64,000 bases of DNA from an uncultured Ruminococcus sp. (GTDB lineage Bacteria; Bacillota; Clostridia; Oscillospirales; Ruminococcaceae): positions 1 to 64,000 of the forward strand of contig URTF01000001.1 of the NCBI GenBank assembly GCA_900550695.1, in the 5' to 3' direction. Position numbers and translations under genes: made by a program. Below the pieces are notes generated by a model. That model made no database searches, was not told the origin of the DNA, and worked only from the letters and a program-made list of their open reading frames with translations. Of this stretch, positions 32,984 through 42,543 are shown piece after piece. Each line of letters opens with the position of its first letter. The first letter of the stretch is position 1.

Positions 32984-33982
32984 TTACAGTAAGTTATATG
33001 CTCTCTGCATATTTATCTCCGAATACTCAACGCCTTTGGAGAAAAGCTTTGCACCGTTTATCCTGTCACGGAGCGTCAGAGCGCTGCTCTCATAAAGATA
33101 AGCGCCCCAGAACATCTTCACAGCCGAAACCGCAAAGTATGCAAAGTAAGCCTTTGAAACGATATCTCCGTCCGAGAGCGACTCGGGAAAATGTCGGAAA
33201 ATAAAGTATTCCGCAAGCCGCCGCATTTCGTTTTCTGATGAAAAGTCGGTTTTATACTCGCCGCTTTCAAGCTTTTTCAGCATTTCGTCCCATTCGGGCG
33301 AGATGCTTTCCATTGCTTTGAGCACGGTGATAACTTCTTTGTCGGAAATTTCCTCTATGGCGAATGAATATCCCGAAAAATGCTCATACAATTCGGAAAT
33401 CCCCGAAAAATCACTCTCCGCAAGCATATCCTGAGCATCTATCGCAAGCGCACAGCATTTTCTCAGTGCAATAAAAGGCTCATCACGCTCACAAAGCTTA
33501 AAAAGCATTTCACGTATCTGCAAAACGGCTTTTTCAAGCGCATTATCGGGAAAATCTGCTTCGGGAACGATATGTACAGGCTTTTCCTCGGTCAGAATTA
33601 TTTCGGCGGCGGCTTCACAGCAAAGTCCGATGCCGATCTCCGTCCTGTCCGAAAGAAAGCTTCGGAAGCGTGGGTGGTCGGTGCATATTCCGCAGAGCGA
33701 TTCTTCGCCGAGGGCAATGTAAAGGTCGCAGAGGTTCGAGCTGTTCAGAAAGGGGCATCGGTCATCTTCCGCAAGGATAAAATGTGCGCCGTCACCGTCG
33801 ATCGTGATGTTTTCGGAAAGGCGCTGACCTATTGCACCGCCAACGGAGCGGTATCTTCCGAGCGAATCTTCGTCAATACATATCTCCCAGCCTTGACAGC
33901 AGGTATCACTGCATTTATCGGCAATGCATTTGAAGCGAGGGTAATAATCGGGGTAAAAAAGTCCGTTTCCGCCGTTCTGCAT
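32984..33982 (-). CDS. fliB: flagellin lysine-N-methylase (FliB family)
   Basis: 332 residues of the FliB family. The cysteine cluster YYPRFKCIADKCSDTCCQGWEICID near the N-terminus, CPFLNSSNLCDLY, and LCGICTDHPRFRSF are the family's conserved, probably metal-binding, cysteines. FliB adds methyl groups to lysines on flagellin. Its presence fits the flagellar operon 9 kb away, but it is not in that operon. It lies after DUF4321 and the O-antigen-ligase-like gene on the same strand, three bases from the former. Confidence 0.88.
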   Translation of the reverse strand: MQNGGNGLFYPDYYPRFKCIADKCSDTCCQGWEICIDEDSLGRYRSVGGAIGQRLSENITIDGDGAHFILAEDDRCPFLNSSNLCDLYIALGEESLCGICTDHPRFRSFLSDRTEIGIGLCCEAAAEIILTEEKPVHIVPEADFPDNALEKAVLQIREMLFKLCERDEPFIALRKCCALAIDAQDMLAESDFSGISELYEHFSGYSFAIEEISDKEVITVLKAMESISPEWDEMLKKLESGEYKTDFSSENEMRRLAEYFIFRHFPESLSDGDIVSKAYFAYFAVSAVKMFWGAYLYESSALTLRDRINGAKLFSKGVEYSEINMQRAYNLL

Positions 33983-33985
33983 AGC

Positions 33986-34261
33986 TTAAAGTCCCTTGCA
34001 GGTCTTGCTGTAAAGCACGAACGAGAGGATAACGCAGATTATCTGCGCAGCGTTGACGGAAAGCGTAAATCCGAACGCAAGCTTGAAAACGATGAGGTCA
34101 AGCACCAACGGGCTGTTCGTGTCCAGTCCGACAGACAGCGTGTAGGAAAGCCACGAAAGGTAAGGGACACCCTCGCAGATATTTCCGAGTATCGTTCCGA
34201 GTAAAATTCCTGCAAGAAGAAAAAAGAGAAATGCGATAGTGCGTTTTAAACCGCTGCTCAT
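33986..34261 (-). CDS. DUF4321-like small membrane protein
   Basis: 91 residues, two membrane helices (IAFLFFLLAGILLGTILGNI and AAQIICVILSFVLYS) around a loop with PYLSWLSYTLSVGL. The pattern matches DUF4321, a small Clostridial membrane protein of unknown role. The start overlaps the stop of the O-antigen-ligase-like gene by four bases. Confidence 0.78.
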   Translation of the reverse strand: MSSGLKRTIAFLFFLLAGILLGTILGNICEGVPYLSWLSYTLSVGLDTNSPLVLDLIVFKLAFGFTLSVNAAQIICVILSFVLYSKTCKGL

Positions 34262-35700
34262 GAGTTTGCTCCTTTATCGGTAATTTTTCTGAATGCAAAG
34301 CCGCAGAGTATCCAGAATATCGGTGCGCAGAGGACAGAGCTGAAGCTGAAAAAGCTTTGGATAATGTAAGCCGCAATAGCGACAAACATCGCAGTATCCT
34401 GCCATTCGGCGCCCTTTATCGAAGCCTTGAACTTGCCGAATGAGCTTTTGAGCGAAGCTGCGAGGAAAACGGCAAATGCGGCAGCGGCAGGAATTCCTCG
34501 TGTTGCGGCAACATAAACGATCTCGTTGTAGCTTCGGTCGATAGAGCAAAGCGAAAGCGTGTCGTTCGCCATCTGGTATTTTGCCATAAGGTCGGGGCCT
34601 ATACCAAAGAGCGTATGTTCCTTTATAAAGTACAGGCTCTTTTCAAGTCCGATGCCGTAAAGCGACTGAGCGTTTGCAACGGAGTAGTTCGTAACGATAT
34701 AAAGGCGGAAGAATGCGTCATAGTAAGCAATTGCCTTGTCACGGATATAAATGCCCTGGAATATCCATATCAGCGCAAAGATAACAGCCATTCCGACAGC
34801 GACTGCAGCGTATCTGTAAACGGAGCTTTTAAGTATTCCGTTTTCAAACGCAGTCGGCTTTGAAGCGAAAATCATTATCGATACGATGACAAACACCGCC
34901 GACATTCCTATTATCGGAACTATGGACGAAGTGAAGAAACCGACGAGCCAGAAAAGCATTGAAGCTGCACCGTAAATCCTTGCACGGAGGATATTTTTTT
35001 CATAGACCGCACCCGTTAAAGCTGCGGCGAATACGATAGTGAGGAACGTTCCGAAAACGATAGGATTTTCCGAAAGTCCGTGCGAAAGCATTACATCTTT
35101 GAGTGCGACCGTTGGAAGATCGGCGAAGTTCGGCATAAAACGAAGCTTCGGGATATGCTGAAAAACTGCGAAAAGCGACTGTACAACGCCGACTGCGACG
35201 ATAGTATCCATGATGATGCGAACCGTCTTTGTGCGTGTTACGCAGGCTGCAAGGCAGAAGATACCGAAGTAGCCGAGCAGTGAGAGCAGACCCTCATATC
35301 GTCCTATCTCGCCTGCGAGCGCAGTGTTAACGACCTCAGAGGCAACATTCGGGCGGAGGACAACGCAGTAATACGAAGCGAACGCCCAGACCGCCATAAA
35401 AACGATGAGCCAGAGTATCTTGTCTTTTTTGAACGAAAGGCAGCCCTTTATCATTGCGATAAGGAAGAAAAGTATGCAGGAAAATCCCGTGAAGTACAGT
35501 CCCGCACTCATAAATGCAGGCGAAGCATTCACGCCGTAAACGAGGAATCCCGTTATCTGCGGTACGATAACGCAGGCTGCGAGCAGAGCCGCTATCCAGT
35601 TCTGGAGCGTTTCCTGCTTCATATTTAGGATAAAGTTCGATTTGCTGGTTGTACCGAATATGGTTTTCGGCTGTTTTTTCGTCTGATTTGGTGTGTCCAT
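34258..35700 (-). CDS. O-antigen ligase-like polymerase (Wzy_C family)
   Basis: 480 residues with ten to twelve membrane helices and a long outside loop. The stretch KEHTLFGIGPDLMAKYQ...IDRSYNEIVYVAATRGIPAAAAF matches the conserved loop of the O-antigen ligase/Wzy_C family, including the G-x-G and the N-E near a helix start. In Gram-positives such proteins join or polymerise surface glycans. ATG 35700 has AATGGAG upstream; the frame before it runs through the rny terminator. First gene of a three-gene minus unit with DUF4321 and fliB. Confidence 0.82.
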   Translation of the reverse strand: MDTPNQTKKQPKTIFGTTSKSNFILNMKQETLQNWIAALLAACVIVPQITGFLVYGVNASPAFMSAGLYFTGFSCILFFLIAMIKGCLSFKKDKILWLIVFMAVWAFASYYCVVLRPNVASEVVNTALAGEIGRYEGLLSLLGYFGIFCLAACVTRTKTVRIIMDTIVAVGVVQSLFAVFQHIPKLRFMPNFADLPTVALKDVMLSHGLSENPIVFGTFLTIVFAAALTGAVYEKNILRARIYGAASMLFWLVGFFTSSIVPIIGMSAVFVIVSIMIFASKPTAFENGILKSSVYRYAAVAVGMAVIFALIWIFQGIYIRDKAIAYYDAFFRLYIVTNYSVANAQSLYGIGLEKSLYFIKEHTLFGIGPDLMAKYQMANDTLSLCSIDRSYNEIVYVAATRGIPAAAAFAVFLAASLKSSFGKFKASIKGAEWQDTAMFVAIAAYIIQSFFSFSSVLCAPIFWILCGFAFRKITDKGANS

Positions 35701-35715
35701 AAATAAAACTCCATT

Positions 35716-35750
35716 CAGAAAAATATCCCTGCGATTTGCGCCGCAGGGAT
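35716..35750 (-). terminator. terminator after rny
   Basis: On the minus strand ATCCCTGCG (35742-35750) pairs with CGCAGGGAT (35725-35733), followed by ATTTTTC. Confidence 0.85.
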
Positions 35751-35795
35751 AATTATTGCTTTCGTGTTTACAGGCTGTAATATACACAATGTATA

Positions 35796-37358
35796 TTACT
35801 TAGCGTATTCAACTACGCGGCTTTCACGAATGATATTAACTTTGATCTGTCCGGGGTAGTCCATTTCGTCCTCGATACGCTTGGCAATATCTCTTGCAAC
35901 AATGACCATCTTTTCATCGTTGATCTTGTCGGGATAAACCATGATGCGGACTTCACGGCCTGCCTGGATAGCGAAGGATTTTTCAACACCCTCATAGGAG
36001 CAGCAGATCTCTTCGAGCTTTTCAAGACGCTTGATGTAGTTCTCGTAGTTCTCGCTTCTTGCGCCCGGTCTTGCCGCTGAAATAGCATCGGCAGCCTGAA
36101 CGAGAGCAGCGACAACGGAGTGTATCTCAACATCGCCGTGGTGAGCCTCGACTGCGTGAATGACCTCAGGGCTTTCCTTGTACTTGCGGCAGACATCAAC
36201 GCCGATCTGGACGTGTGAACCCTCGATCTCGTAGCTGAGAGCCTTACCGATATCGTGGAGAAGTCCTGCTCTTCGTGCGAGGTTTGCGTCAACGCCAAGC
36301 TCGGAAGCCATAATTCCTGCGAGATGTGCGACCTCGATAGAATGGTTGAGTACGTTCTGGCGGTAGGAGGTTCTGTAATGAAGTCGTCCGAGGAGGCGTA
36401 CAAGCTCGTGATTAAGACCGTGTACGTTGGTTTCGAGAACGGCTCTGTCACCCTCCTGCTTCATGATATGCTCGACTTCACGGCGAGCCTTGTCGACCAT
36501 TTCTTCGATACGGGACGGGTGGATCCTACCGTCTGCGATAAGCTTTTCAAGTGCGATACGGGCAACCTCACGGCGAGCCTGATCGAAGCAGGAAAGCGTG
36601 ATAGCTTCGGGTGTATCGTCGATGATAAGGTCAACGCCCGTGAGCGTTTCGAGTGCCTTTATGTTTCTGCCCTCACGTCCGATGATCCTGCCCTTCATTT
36701 CGTCATTCGGCAGAGGAACAACGGAAACTGCAGATTCGGATACCTGATCTGCGGAGCATTTTGAAATTGCAAGGGAAATAAGATTTCTTGCCTTTTCCTC
36801 ACATTCGTCCCTGAGCTGCTGCTCATAAGACTGTATCTTGAGAGCCTTTTCATGTACAAGCTCATTTTCGAGCATTGAAAGCAGGTGTTCCTTAGCCTGA
36901 TCCATAGTGAACTGTGAGATCTTTTCGAGGGTTTCCATCTGCTGCTTTTTGATATTGTCGGCTTCTTCAAGCTTTTCGTCAGCCTGCTTGATCTTTTTCT
37001 GGAGTATTTCGTCCTTTTTATCAAGGCTGTCGTTCTTTTTGTCGAGATTGTCTTCCTTCTGCTGGATCCTGCGCTCCTGACGGGAAATTTCTCCGCGGCG
37101 CTCTTTGAGTTCCTTATCAAGCTCGGAACGGCTCTTCTGGATCTCCTCCTTTGCATCGAGAAGTGCGATCTTTTTTTGATTTTCTGCTTCTGTCTTTGCT
37201 GCTTCGACAAGTCTTTCGGCTTCCTTTTCCGCCGAACCTATCGCTGCCTCGGCCTGCTTTTTGCGGTGGTTTATACCTGCGGCGAAGAATATCGCTCCAC
37301 CGACAGCGAAGCCTGCAATAAGCGCAATGACAGCCGCAATGATAGCTGCTGTGTTCAA
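35796..37358 (-). CDS. rny: ribonuclease Y
   Basis: 520 residues. One N-terminal helix ([20 protein letters not shown]), a long coiled coil (about 30-200), a KH domain ([21 protein letters not shown]) and an HD domain ([25 protein letters not shown]) in the order of RNase Y. This membrane-bound endonuclease starts mRNA decay in Firmicutes. Length is typical. The start follows a GGGGAGGTCAAGGAC region. Own terminator at 35716. Confidence 0.97.
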   Translation of the reverse strand: MNTAAIIAAVIALIAGFAVGGAIFFAAGINHRKKQAEAAIGSAEKEAERLVEAAKTEAENQKKIALLDAKEEIQKSRSELDKELKERRGEISRQERRIQQKEDNLDKKNDSLDKKDEILQKKIKQADEKLEEADNIKKQQMETLEKISQFTMDQAKEHLLSMLENELVHEKALKIQSYEQQLRDECEEKARNLISLAISKCSADQVSESAVSVVPLPNDEMKGRIIGREGRNIKALETLTGVDLIIDDTPEAITLSCFDQARREVARIALEKLIADGRIHPSRIEEMVDKARREVEHIMKQEGDRAVLETNVHGLNHELVRLLGRLHYRTSYRQNVLNHSIEVAHLAGIMASELGVDANLARRAGLLHDIGKALSYEIEGSHVQIGVDVCRKYKESPEVIHAVEAHHGDVEIHSVVAALVQAADAISAARPGARSENYENYIKRLEKLEEICCSYEGVEKSFAIQAGREVRIMVYPDKINDEKMVIVARDIAKRIEDEMDYPGQIKVNIIRESRVVEYAK

Positions 37359-37586
37359 GTCCTTGACCTCCCCAAAATTATATTATCGCTCGGAGGGCCT
37401 GAACGAGAGGATTTCACATTCCGCAGTAAGAATTTCTCTGCGAAAACGGTGAAAAACGAAAATATCCCTGCCTTTCTCAATACTTTAAACGTTTAAGCCG
37501 AACCGTTTGCAAAAAACGATATCAGCCGAGTAAAACGCCGAAGCGGCAGAGAGATATGTTATCGTTACCCCGAATATTATCCTCAA

Positions 37587-37615
37587 TTGACAATTTTCAC
37601 TACATAACGTATAAT
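37587..37615 (+). promoter_or_regulatory. consensus promoter with no clear gene downstream
   Basis: TTGACA (37587-37592), 17 bases, TATAAT (37610-37615). Downstream, 37620-37975 holds a basic 37-codon frame (37687-37800) without a ribosome site and an opposing 91-codon frame (37600-37875) also without one. The 37359-37586 stretch upstream of rny shows nothing I can name. Confidence 0.65.
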
Positions 37616-37978
37616 TTTATCCGAAAAATACAATCTGTAAAGAATAACTGAACCCATAAAACGGGTTTGATAATGATAATGAATATATGAAACCTCTGTT
37701 CAAAGCGACAGAGCGAGTGAAAAATGAACTGCAATTTATCAAGCCGGCACCGTTCGCCGTCAAAAGACCATTCCGCATAAGCGAGCAGAACAGCGTATGA
37801 ACCGCATACGGCAGCCGCCTTAGTGACAAACCTGCGAGCCTTTTTATCGGCAGGCAGAATTACCTCATATTGCATTTACTTTATTATTGTAATATAAATC
37901 ATTAATAATGTCAAGGTTATTTTAACATTTTCACACTTTTTAATAAGAAAAAAGCCTCTTAACTGTGAAAAAAGACGA

Positions 37979-38007
37979 TTGACAAATTCCGAGAAGTGTG
38001 ATAACAT
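37979..38007 (+). promoter_or_regulatory. promoter of T-box-thrS
   Basis: TTGACA (37979-37984), 17 bases, TAACAT (38002-38007). Confidence 0.72.
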
Positions 38008-38013
38008 AAACAC

Positions 38014-38270
38014 ATAATAACATAAAAACGTTGATAAAGGAAGGCAACCCTCCGTTGAGGACTTTCAGAGAGCGGCAGTCATCGGCTGAAAACTGCGGCA
38101 GGTTCGGGAGCTTTGCACACCGCCTTTTGAGTGCGCTCAATCTGCGCCGTCAGCCTGCGTTAAAGGCATTAATGAGGTGTGTTTTTCAGGGAAAAGCGCA
38201 TAAATTAAGGTGGAAACACGGTTTTTATCGTCCTTAGTGCTTGTAAAAAAGCGTTAAGGACGTTTTTGTT
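38014..38270 (+). promoter_or_regulatory. T-box riboswitch controlling thrS
   Basis: A leader of about 320 nt with T-box landmarks: CAGAGAGC (38066-38073) in stem I, the T-box sequence AAGGTGGAAACACGG (38207-38221) that holds the antiterminator bulge, and a terminator CGTCCTTA/TAAGGACG (38229-38262) followed by TTTTTGTTTT. ACC (38119-38121) is a plausible threonine specifier. Uncharged tRNA-Thr should favour the antiterminator and switch thrS on. Confidence 0.88.
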
Positions 38271-38337
38271 TTCTTAAAAAGGATAAAAAACGAATTTTAT
38301 GTTAAAATTACTATAATATATGTGGAGGTAAACGAAA

Positions 38338-40284
38338 ATGGTAAAGCTCACACTTAAAGACGGAAGCGTTAAGGAATGTGAAAAGGGCACAGCCGCAGCA
38401 GATGTTATCAAGGGCATCGGAATGGGTCTTTATAAGGCTGCATGTGCTGTAAAGCTCGGCGGAAAGGTATGCGATATCCGCACACCTATTGAAGAGGACT
38501 GCGAATTTGAAGTTCTCACATTCGATTCCGAAGACGGCAAAAAGACTTTCAACCACACAGCATCGCATATCCTTGCTCAGGCTGTAAAGCGCCTTTACCC
38601 CGAGGTAAAGCTTGCTATCGACCCTGCAATTCAGGATGGATTCTACTACGATTTCGATGCGCCTAAAGCATTCACACCCGATGACCTCGCAAAGATCGAA
38701 GCCGAGATGAAGAAGATCGCCAAGGAGGGCATCGAGCTTGAAAAGTTCGAGCTTTCCCCCGAGGAAGCTATCAAGAAGCTTGAAGAAATGGGCGAACCTT
38801 ATAAAGTCGAACTCTGTCGGGAACACGCAGGCAAGGGCGAACCTATCTCATTCTATAAGCAGGGTGACTTCATCGACCTCTGCGCAGGTCCTCACCTCGC
38901 TTCGACTGCTCCTGTAAAGGCTGTAAAGCTTCTCTCCTGTACAGGTGCTTACTGGAGAGGCGACTCAAAGGGCAAGCAGCTCTGCCGTGTTTACGGTACA
39001 GCATTCCCCAAGGCAAGCGAACTCGAAGCATACCTCGCAGCAAGAGAAGAAGCTCAGAAGCGTGACCACAACAAGCTCGGCCGTGAGCTTGAATATTTCA
39101 CAACGGTTGACTGCATCGGTCAGGGACTTCCCGTTCTTCTTCCAAAGGGCGCAAAGGTTATCCAGATACTTCAGCGCTGGGTAGAAGATGTTGAAGCTTC
39201 AAAGGGCTGTATGCTCACAAAAACTCCGCTTATGGCAAAGCGTGACCTCTATAAAATTTCGGGACACTGGGATCACTACCTTGATGGTATGTTTATCCTC
39301 GGCGACCCTTACGATGAGGAAAAGGAATGTTTCGCACTCCGTCCGATGACCTGCCCGTTCCAGTATCAGGTATACCTCAACCGTGCAAGATCGTACCGTG
39401 ATCTCCCAATGCGTCTTACCGAAACCTCCACACTTTTCAGAAATGAGGACAGCGGCGAAATGCACGGTCTTATCCGTGTCCGTCAGTTCACAATTTCCGA
39501 GGGTCACTATATCCTTCGCCCCGAACAGCTCGAAGATGAGTTCAGAGGCTGCCTTGAGCTTGCAAAGTATATGCTCGATACAGTAGGACTTCTCGAGGAC
39601 TGCACATTCAGATTCTCCCAGTGGGACCCCGCAAACCCGAAGAATAAGTACGAGGGTACAGCGGAACAGTGGGAACACGCTCAGTCCGCAATGAAAACTA
39701 TCCTCGACGACCTCGGCGTTGAATATTCTATCGGTATCGACGAAGCCGCATTCTATGGCCCTAAGCTCGATATCCAGTATAAGAACGTATTCGGCAAGGA
39801 AGATACACTCGTAACTATCCAGATCGATATGCTCCTCGCAGAAAAGTTCGGTATGGAATATACCGATGTTGACGGCAAGAAGCGCAGACCTTATATCATC
39901 CACAGAACATCACTCGGCTGCTATGAGCGTACACTCGCATACCTCATCGAAAAGTATGCAGGCGTGTTCCCGCTCTGGCTCGCTCCCGAGCAGGTAAGAA
40001 TTCTCCCTATCGGCGAAGCTCATCAGGCTTATGCTCAGGAGATCGCAGATAAGATCACAGCACACGGAATGAGAGTAACTGTCGATAAGCGTGACGAAAA
40101 TATCGGTACAAAGATCAAGGCATCACGTCTTGAAAGAATCCCATATACCTTTATCATCGGCGATAAGGAAACAGAAAACAAGTCCGTTACTATCCGCTCG
40201 AGAAAAGAGGGCGAGCTTCCCGACGTTAAAATTGACGAAGCACTCGCTAAGATCTTTGAGGAGAATGATACTAAGGCAAAATAA
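38338..40284 (+). CDS. thrS: threonine--tRNA ligase
   Basis: 648 residues, class II synthetase. Order: TGS domain (1-62), editing domain with HTASHILAQAVKRLYPE and its distal CAGPH, catalytic core with RPMTCPFQYQVY (zinc cysteine), FRNEDSGEMHGLIRVRQF (motif 2) and HRTSLGCYERTLAYLIE (motif 3), then the anticodon-binding domain from about 545. GGAGGTAAACGAAA precedes the ATG. Regulated by the T-box leader. Full length, no oddities. Confidence 0.98.
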   Translation: MVKLTLKDGSVKECEKGTAAADVIKGIGMGLYKAACAVKLGGKVCDIRTPIEEDCEFEVLTFDSEDGKKTFNHTASHILAQAVKRLYPEVKLAIDPAIQDGFYYDFDAPKAFTPDDLAKIEAEMKKIAKEGIELEKFELSPEEAIKKLEEMGEPYKVELCREHAGKGEPISFYKQGDFIDLCAGPHLASTAPVKAVKLLSCTGAYWRGDSKGKQLCRVYGTAFPKASELEAYLAAREEAQKRDHNKLGRELEYFTTVDCIGQGLPVLLPKGAKVIQILQRWVEDVEASKGCMLTKTPLMAKRDLYKISGHWDHYLDGMFILGDPYDEEKECFALRPMTCPFQYQVYLNRARSYRDLPMRLTETSTLFRNEDSGEMHGLIRVRQFTISEGHYILRPEQLEDEFRGCLELAKYMLDTVGLLEDCTFRFSQWDPANPKNKYEGTAEQWEHAQSAMKTILDDLGVEYSIGIDEAAFYGPKLDIQYKNVFGKEDTLVTIQIDMLLAEKFGMEYTDVDGKKRRPYIIHRTSLGCYERTLAYLIEKYAGVFPLWLAPEQVRILPIGEAHQAYAQEIADKITAHGMRVTVDKRDENIGTKIKASRLERIPYTFIIGDKETENKSVTIRSRKEGELPDVKIDEALAKIFEENDTKAK

Positions 40285-40344
40285 ATTTGCCTCGCTAAGT
40301 AAATTATCCTCGGCTAAGCAAAAGGTTTAGCTATGCAAAAAAAT

Positions 40345-40625
40345 AAAGTTTACGTCCACGCTTTTCAAAGGGTGGCAGGGGTCAAGGGGACGGAGTCCCA
40401 TTGTCGCTCTCCGCAGAGAGCGAAATTCCCCAAACTGACAGCATAACCGCCGGTTGCAATAGCGAAATCAGCAGCAAATAAAAAGGCGCAATTCACACCA
40501 AAACGTAAAACAGAACGTGAGAAATCAGTTTTGTAAACATTAAAAATGTGAATTGCGCCCATTCTGTTTTCCTAAAACAAACTGTCCTCTGACAGCAAAT
40601 ATACGAACGAAGTGAGCATATTTGC
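40345..40625 (-). repeat. structured ~280-bp repeat, copy B
   Basis: Inverted counterpart of copy A (30565-30845), clearly alike over its length. It keeps the GGCGCAATTCACA/TGTGAATTGCGCC stem with TTTTTATTTG after it and the CGCTCTCTGCGGAGAGCG hairpin exactly, with changes mainly in loops. It fills most of the gap between thrS and the acetyltransferase. Confidence 0.8.
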
Positions 40626-40760
40626 TGTCAGACATAATATGAACAGCTATGGAAAATGACTGCGAACCATACAGTTTGCGCTATGATATGATTTCATATC
40701 CGTCCGTTTGAGCAATAATTATTCATTGAAACTATAACCTGTACAAAGTGAGGGATAACT

Positions 40761-41210
40761 ATGATCGAATACAAAAAGCTTACGGAAAAAGAGCTTGACC
40801 GCTTTATCGAAATGCGGATAGCGCAGCTCCGTGAGGAGGGCGCAAAGGAGGATATCGACCTGCGCCCTGCGCTGAGAGATTATTACGAACGCCACATAAA
40901 GGACGGGACCTTCGTTTCGTGGCTCGCTTTTGACGGGGACGAAATTATCGGCACAAGCGGAATGTCGTTCGTAGAAAAGCCGCCGTATTTCGGCTGTCCG
41001 AGCGGCAGGATCGGCTTGCTTTCGAGTATGTTCACCGACAGCCGCTACAGAAGAAAGGGCATTGCGACCGAGCTTTTAAACCGTGTTATCAGCGAGGCGC
41101 GAAGCTACGGCTGCGGAACGGTGCAGATAACCGCTTCCGATATGGGCGTGAAGCTTTATTCTTCGTATGGCTTTGTGCATAATGAGAATTTTATGCAGTT
41201 TAAAATTTAA
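40761..41210 (+). CDS. GNAT-family N-acetyltransferase
   Basis: 149 residues. RIGLLSSMFTDSRYRRKGIATELLNRVISEARSYGCGTVQITASDMGVKLYSSYGF contains the acetyl-CoA pyrophosphate loop (RRKGIA) and the C-terminal Y-x-x-x-G-F. N-terminal KLTEKELDRFIEMRIAQLREEG is as in many small GNATs. The target is unknown. GTGAGGGATAACT precedes the ATG. It stands alone between two repeats. Confidence 0.88.
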   Translation: MIEYKKLTEKELDRFIEMRIAQLREEGAKEDIDLRPALRDYYERHIKDGTFVSWLAFDGDEIIGTSGMSFVEKPPYFGCPSGRIGLLSSMFTDSRYRRKGIATELLNRVISEARSYGCGTVQITASDMGVKLYSSYGFVHNENFMQFKI

Positions 41211-41223
41211 CACATAATACTAA

Positions 41224-41339
41224 TACTAAACACCAATAAAATACAGGAAAAAATCTGCGCCGAAATCGCATATAAACCTGTTAAAAACAGCTACAAGATT
41301 ATCGGCTTGATTTTTTCCAAATTTTAAATGGTGTTTAGT
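41224..41339 (+). repeat. foldback element copy 4 (116 bp)
   Basis: Full-length copy in the same orientation as the others. Flanks are CTAA and ATAA (3 of 4 match). Confidence 0.92.
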
Positions 41340-41349
41340 ATAAAAAAGA

Positions 41350-41391
41350 TAAAAACGAGCAGATCGGTTCAACTGTGACTGATCTGCTCGT
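41350..41391 (-). terminator. terminator after tRNA-Arg
   Basis: ACGAGCAGATC (41355-41365) pairs with GATCTGCTCGT (41381-41391); on the minus strand a T run follows the stem. Confidence 0.88.
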
Positions 41392-41399
41392 TTTACTTT

Positions 41400-41476
41400 T
41401 GGTGCACCCGACGGGATTCGAACCCACGGCCTTCAGAGTCGGAGTCTGACGCTCTATCCAGCTGAGCTACAGGTGC
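41400..41476 (-). tRNA. tRNA-Arg (anticodon CCG)
   Basis: Acceptor GCACCTG/CGGGTGC, D arm GCTC...GAGC, anticodon stem TCAGA/TCTGA with loop CTCCGAC (anticodon CCG, reads CGG), T loop TTCGAAT, CCA encoded. 77 bases. Confidence 0.96.
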
Positions 41477-41532
41477 GGAAGCATCACTCCAAAAAACTTC
41501 GGGAGCAATGCTGTTGTTATATTTTATGATCT

Positions 41533-42006
41533 TTAATTGGAAATATTCAGCTTTCTTCCCTTGCTGACGTCTGCAGCATTTGACGATGAACAATAATCTG
41601 CGACCTGCTTGCTTTTTGCCGCCTCGTCAAGCTTTGACTTGATCTCGTCACGCTGCTTTGCAAGACGGTCATACGCTTTTTTGTCGTTGCGATTTATTTC
41701 CTCACGCAGCTCCTGAACACGCTTGATCTTGTCCTGCAGCTGCATAAGATCGCCGTTGAGATCGTCTATCTGTTCAAATCGGAGGAGGGCATTTATCTTA
41801 TCCATTCTCTCGATCGACTGCTCACTGACATACTGCTTGACTGCGACCGAAATGCCGTCCATATTGGTGAGTATCTGCTGACGCTCCGCAATAAGGTCAC
41901 CGACTCCGTCGATGCTGTCCTCGGTGATTATACGGGAAGTTATTTCGTTGTAATGTTCAAGCTGGTGGATCTTATCGTCCATCAGATCGATAATGGTTCT
42001 GTTCAA
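41533..42006 (-). CDS. coiled-coil protein in fliT position
   Basis: 157 residues, nearly all alpha-helical and charged (MDDKIHQLEHYNEITSRIITEDSIDGVGDLIAERQQIL... EELREEINRNDKKAYDRLAKQRDEIKSKLDEAAKSKQ). There is no clear sequence match to FliT, but size, helical make-up and place after fliS fit a FliT-like chaperone of the cap protein or another flagellar chaperone. Last gene of the flagellar operon, with tRNA-Arg beyond it. Confidence 0.7.
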   Translation of the reverse strand: MNRTIIDLMDDKIHQLEHYNEITSRIITEDSIDGVGDLIAERQQILTNMDGISVAVKQYVSEQSIERMDKINALLRFEQIDDLNGDLMQLQDKIKRVQELREEINRNDKKAYDRLAKQRDEIKSKLDEAAKSKQVADYCSSSNAADVSKGRKLNISN

Positions 42007-42114
42007 GTGAACACCCCCTTAATGCCGGAAAGCTGTGCGGCGAATCCACGCCGAGCATCACTTCGTTTGAGTAAAATGAGTTCAGAGGTGACCTTAAGAT
42101 ACTGCTTTCTTGGA

Positions 42115-42480
42115 TCAGATCTTTTTGCTCGCCTCAAAAAAGGCATCACGGAGTTCCTGAAAAAACGGGATAAGTCCTTCAAGTATCTCCTTGTCCTTTT
42201 TCATATTTGCCTGAATGATCTGTTCACGGAAATACTGATAGAGTGATGCAAGGTTATCTGTGATCTCATAGTTTTCCTTTAAGCTTGCGTCGAGCGCATC
42301 AATGATATCTCCTACTCTTGTTATTGAATTATGAGCCTTGGGGATATCCTTGTCCTCGATATAGATTATTGCTTTTTTCAGTTCGGTTATAGCCTTGTCA
42401 TAAAGCGCAATAAGCAGCTGCGCAGGGGTCATTGTCGTAACGACATTGTTCATGTATTTCTGATATGGATTTGGTACCAT
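42115..42480 (-). CDS. fliS: flagellar secretion chaperone FliS
   Basis: 121 residues. PYQKYMNNVVTTMTPAQLLIALYDKAITELKKAI is the FliS signature; the rest is a four-helix bundle. FliS holds unfolded flagellin before export. ATG 42480 has GGGCGGTG five bases upstream; an ATG at 42495 is inside that site. It lies between fliD and the fliT-like gene. Confidence 0.95.
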   Translation of the reverse strand: MVPNPYQKYMNNVVTTMTPAQLLIALYDKAITELKKAIIYIEDKDIPKAHNSITRVGDIIDALDASLKENYEITDNLASLYQYFREQIIQANMKKDKEILEGLIPFFQELRDAFFEASKKI

Positions 42481-42543
42481 GAAAACACCGCCCATTAGTT
42501 ATTTGAGGGTGAGCTTCGTGTATTCAAAGCTCACCGTTCGTTA

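Noticed and set aside
37600..37875. 91-codon minus-strand frame upstream of rny
   Set aside because: No ribosome site, no family match, and an opposing consensus promoter lies in it; not supported as a gene.
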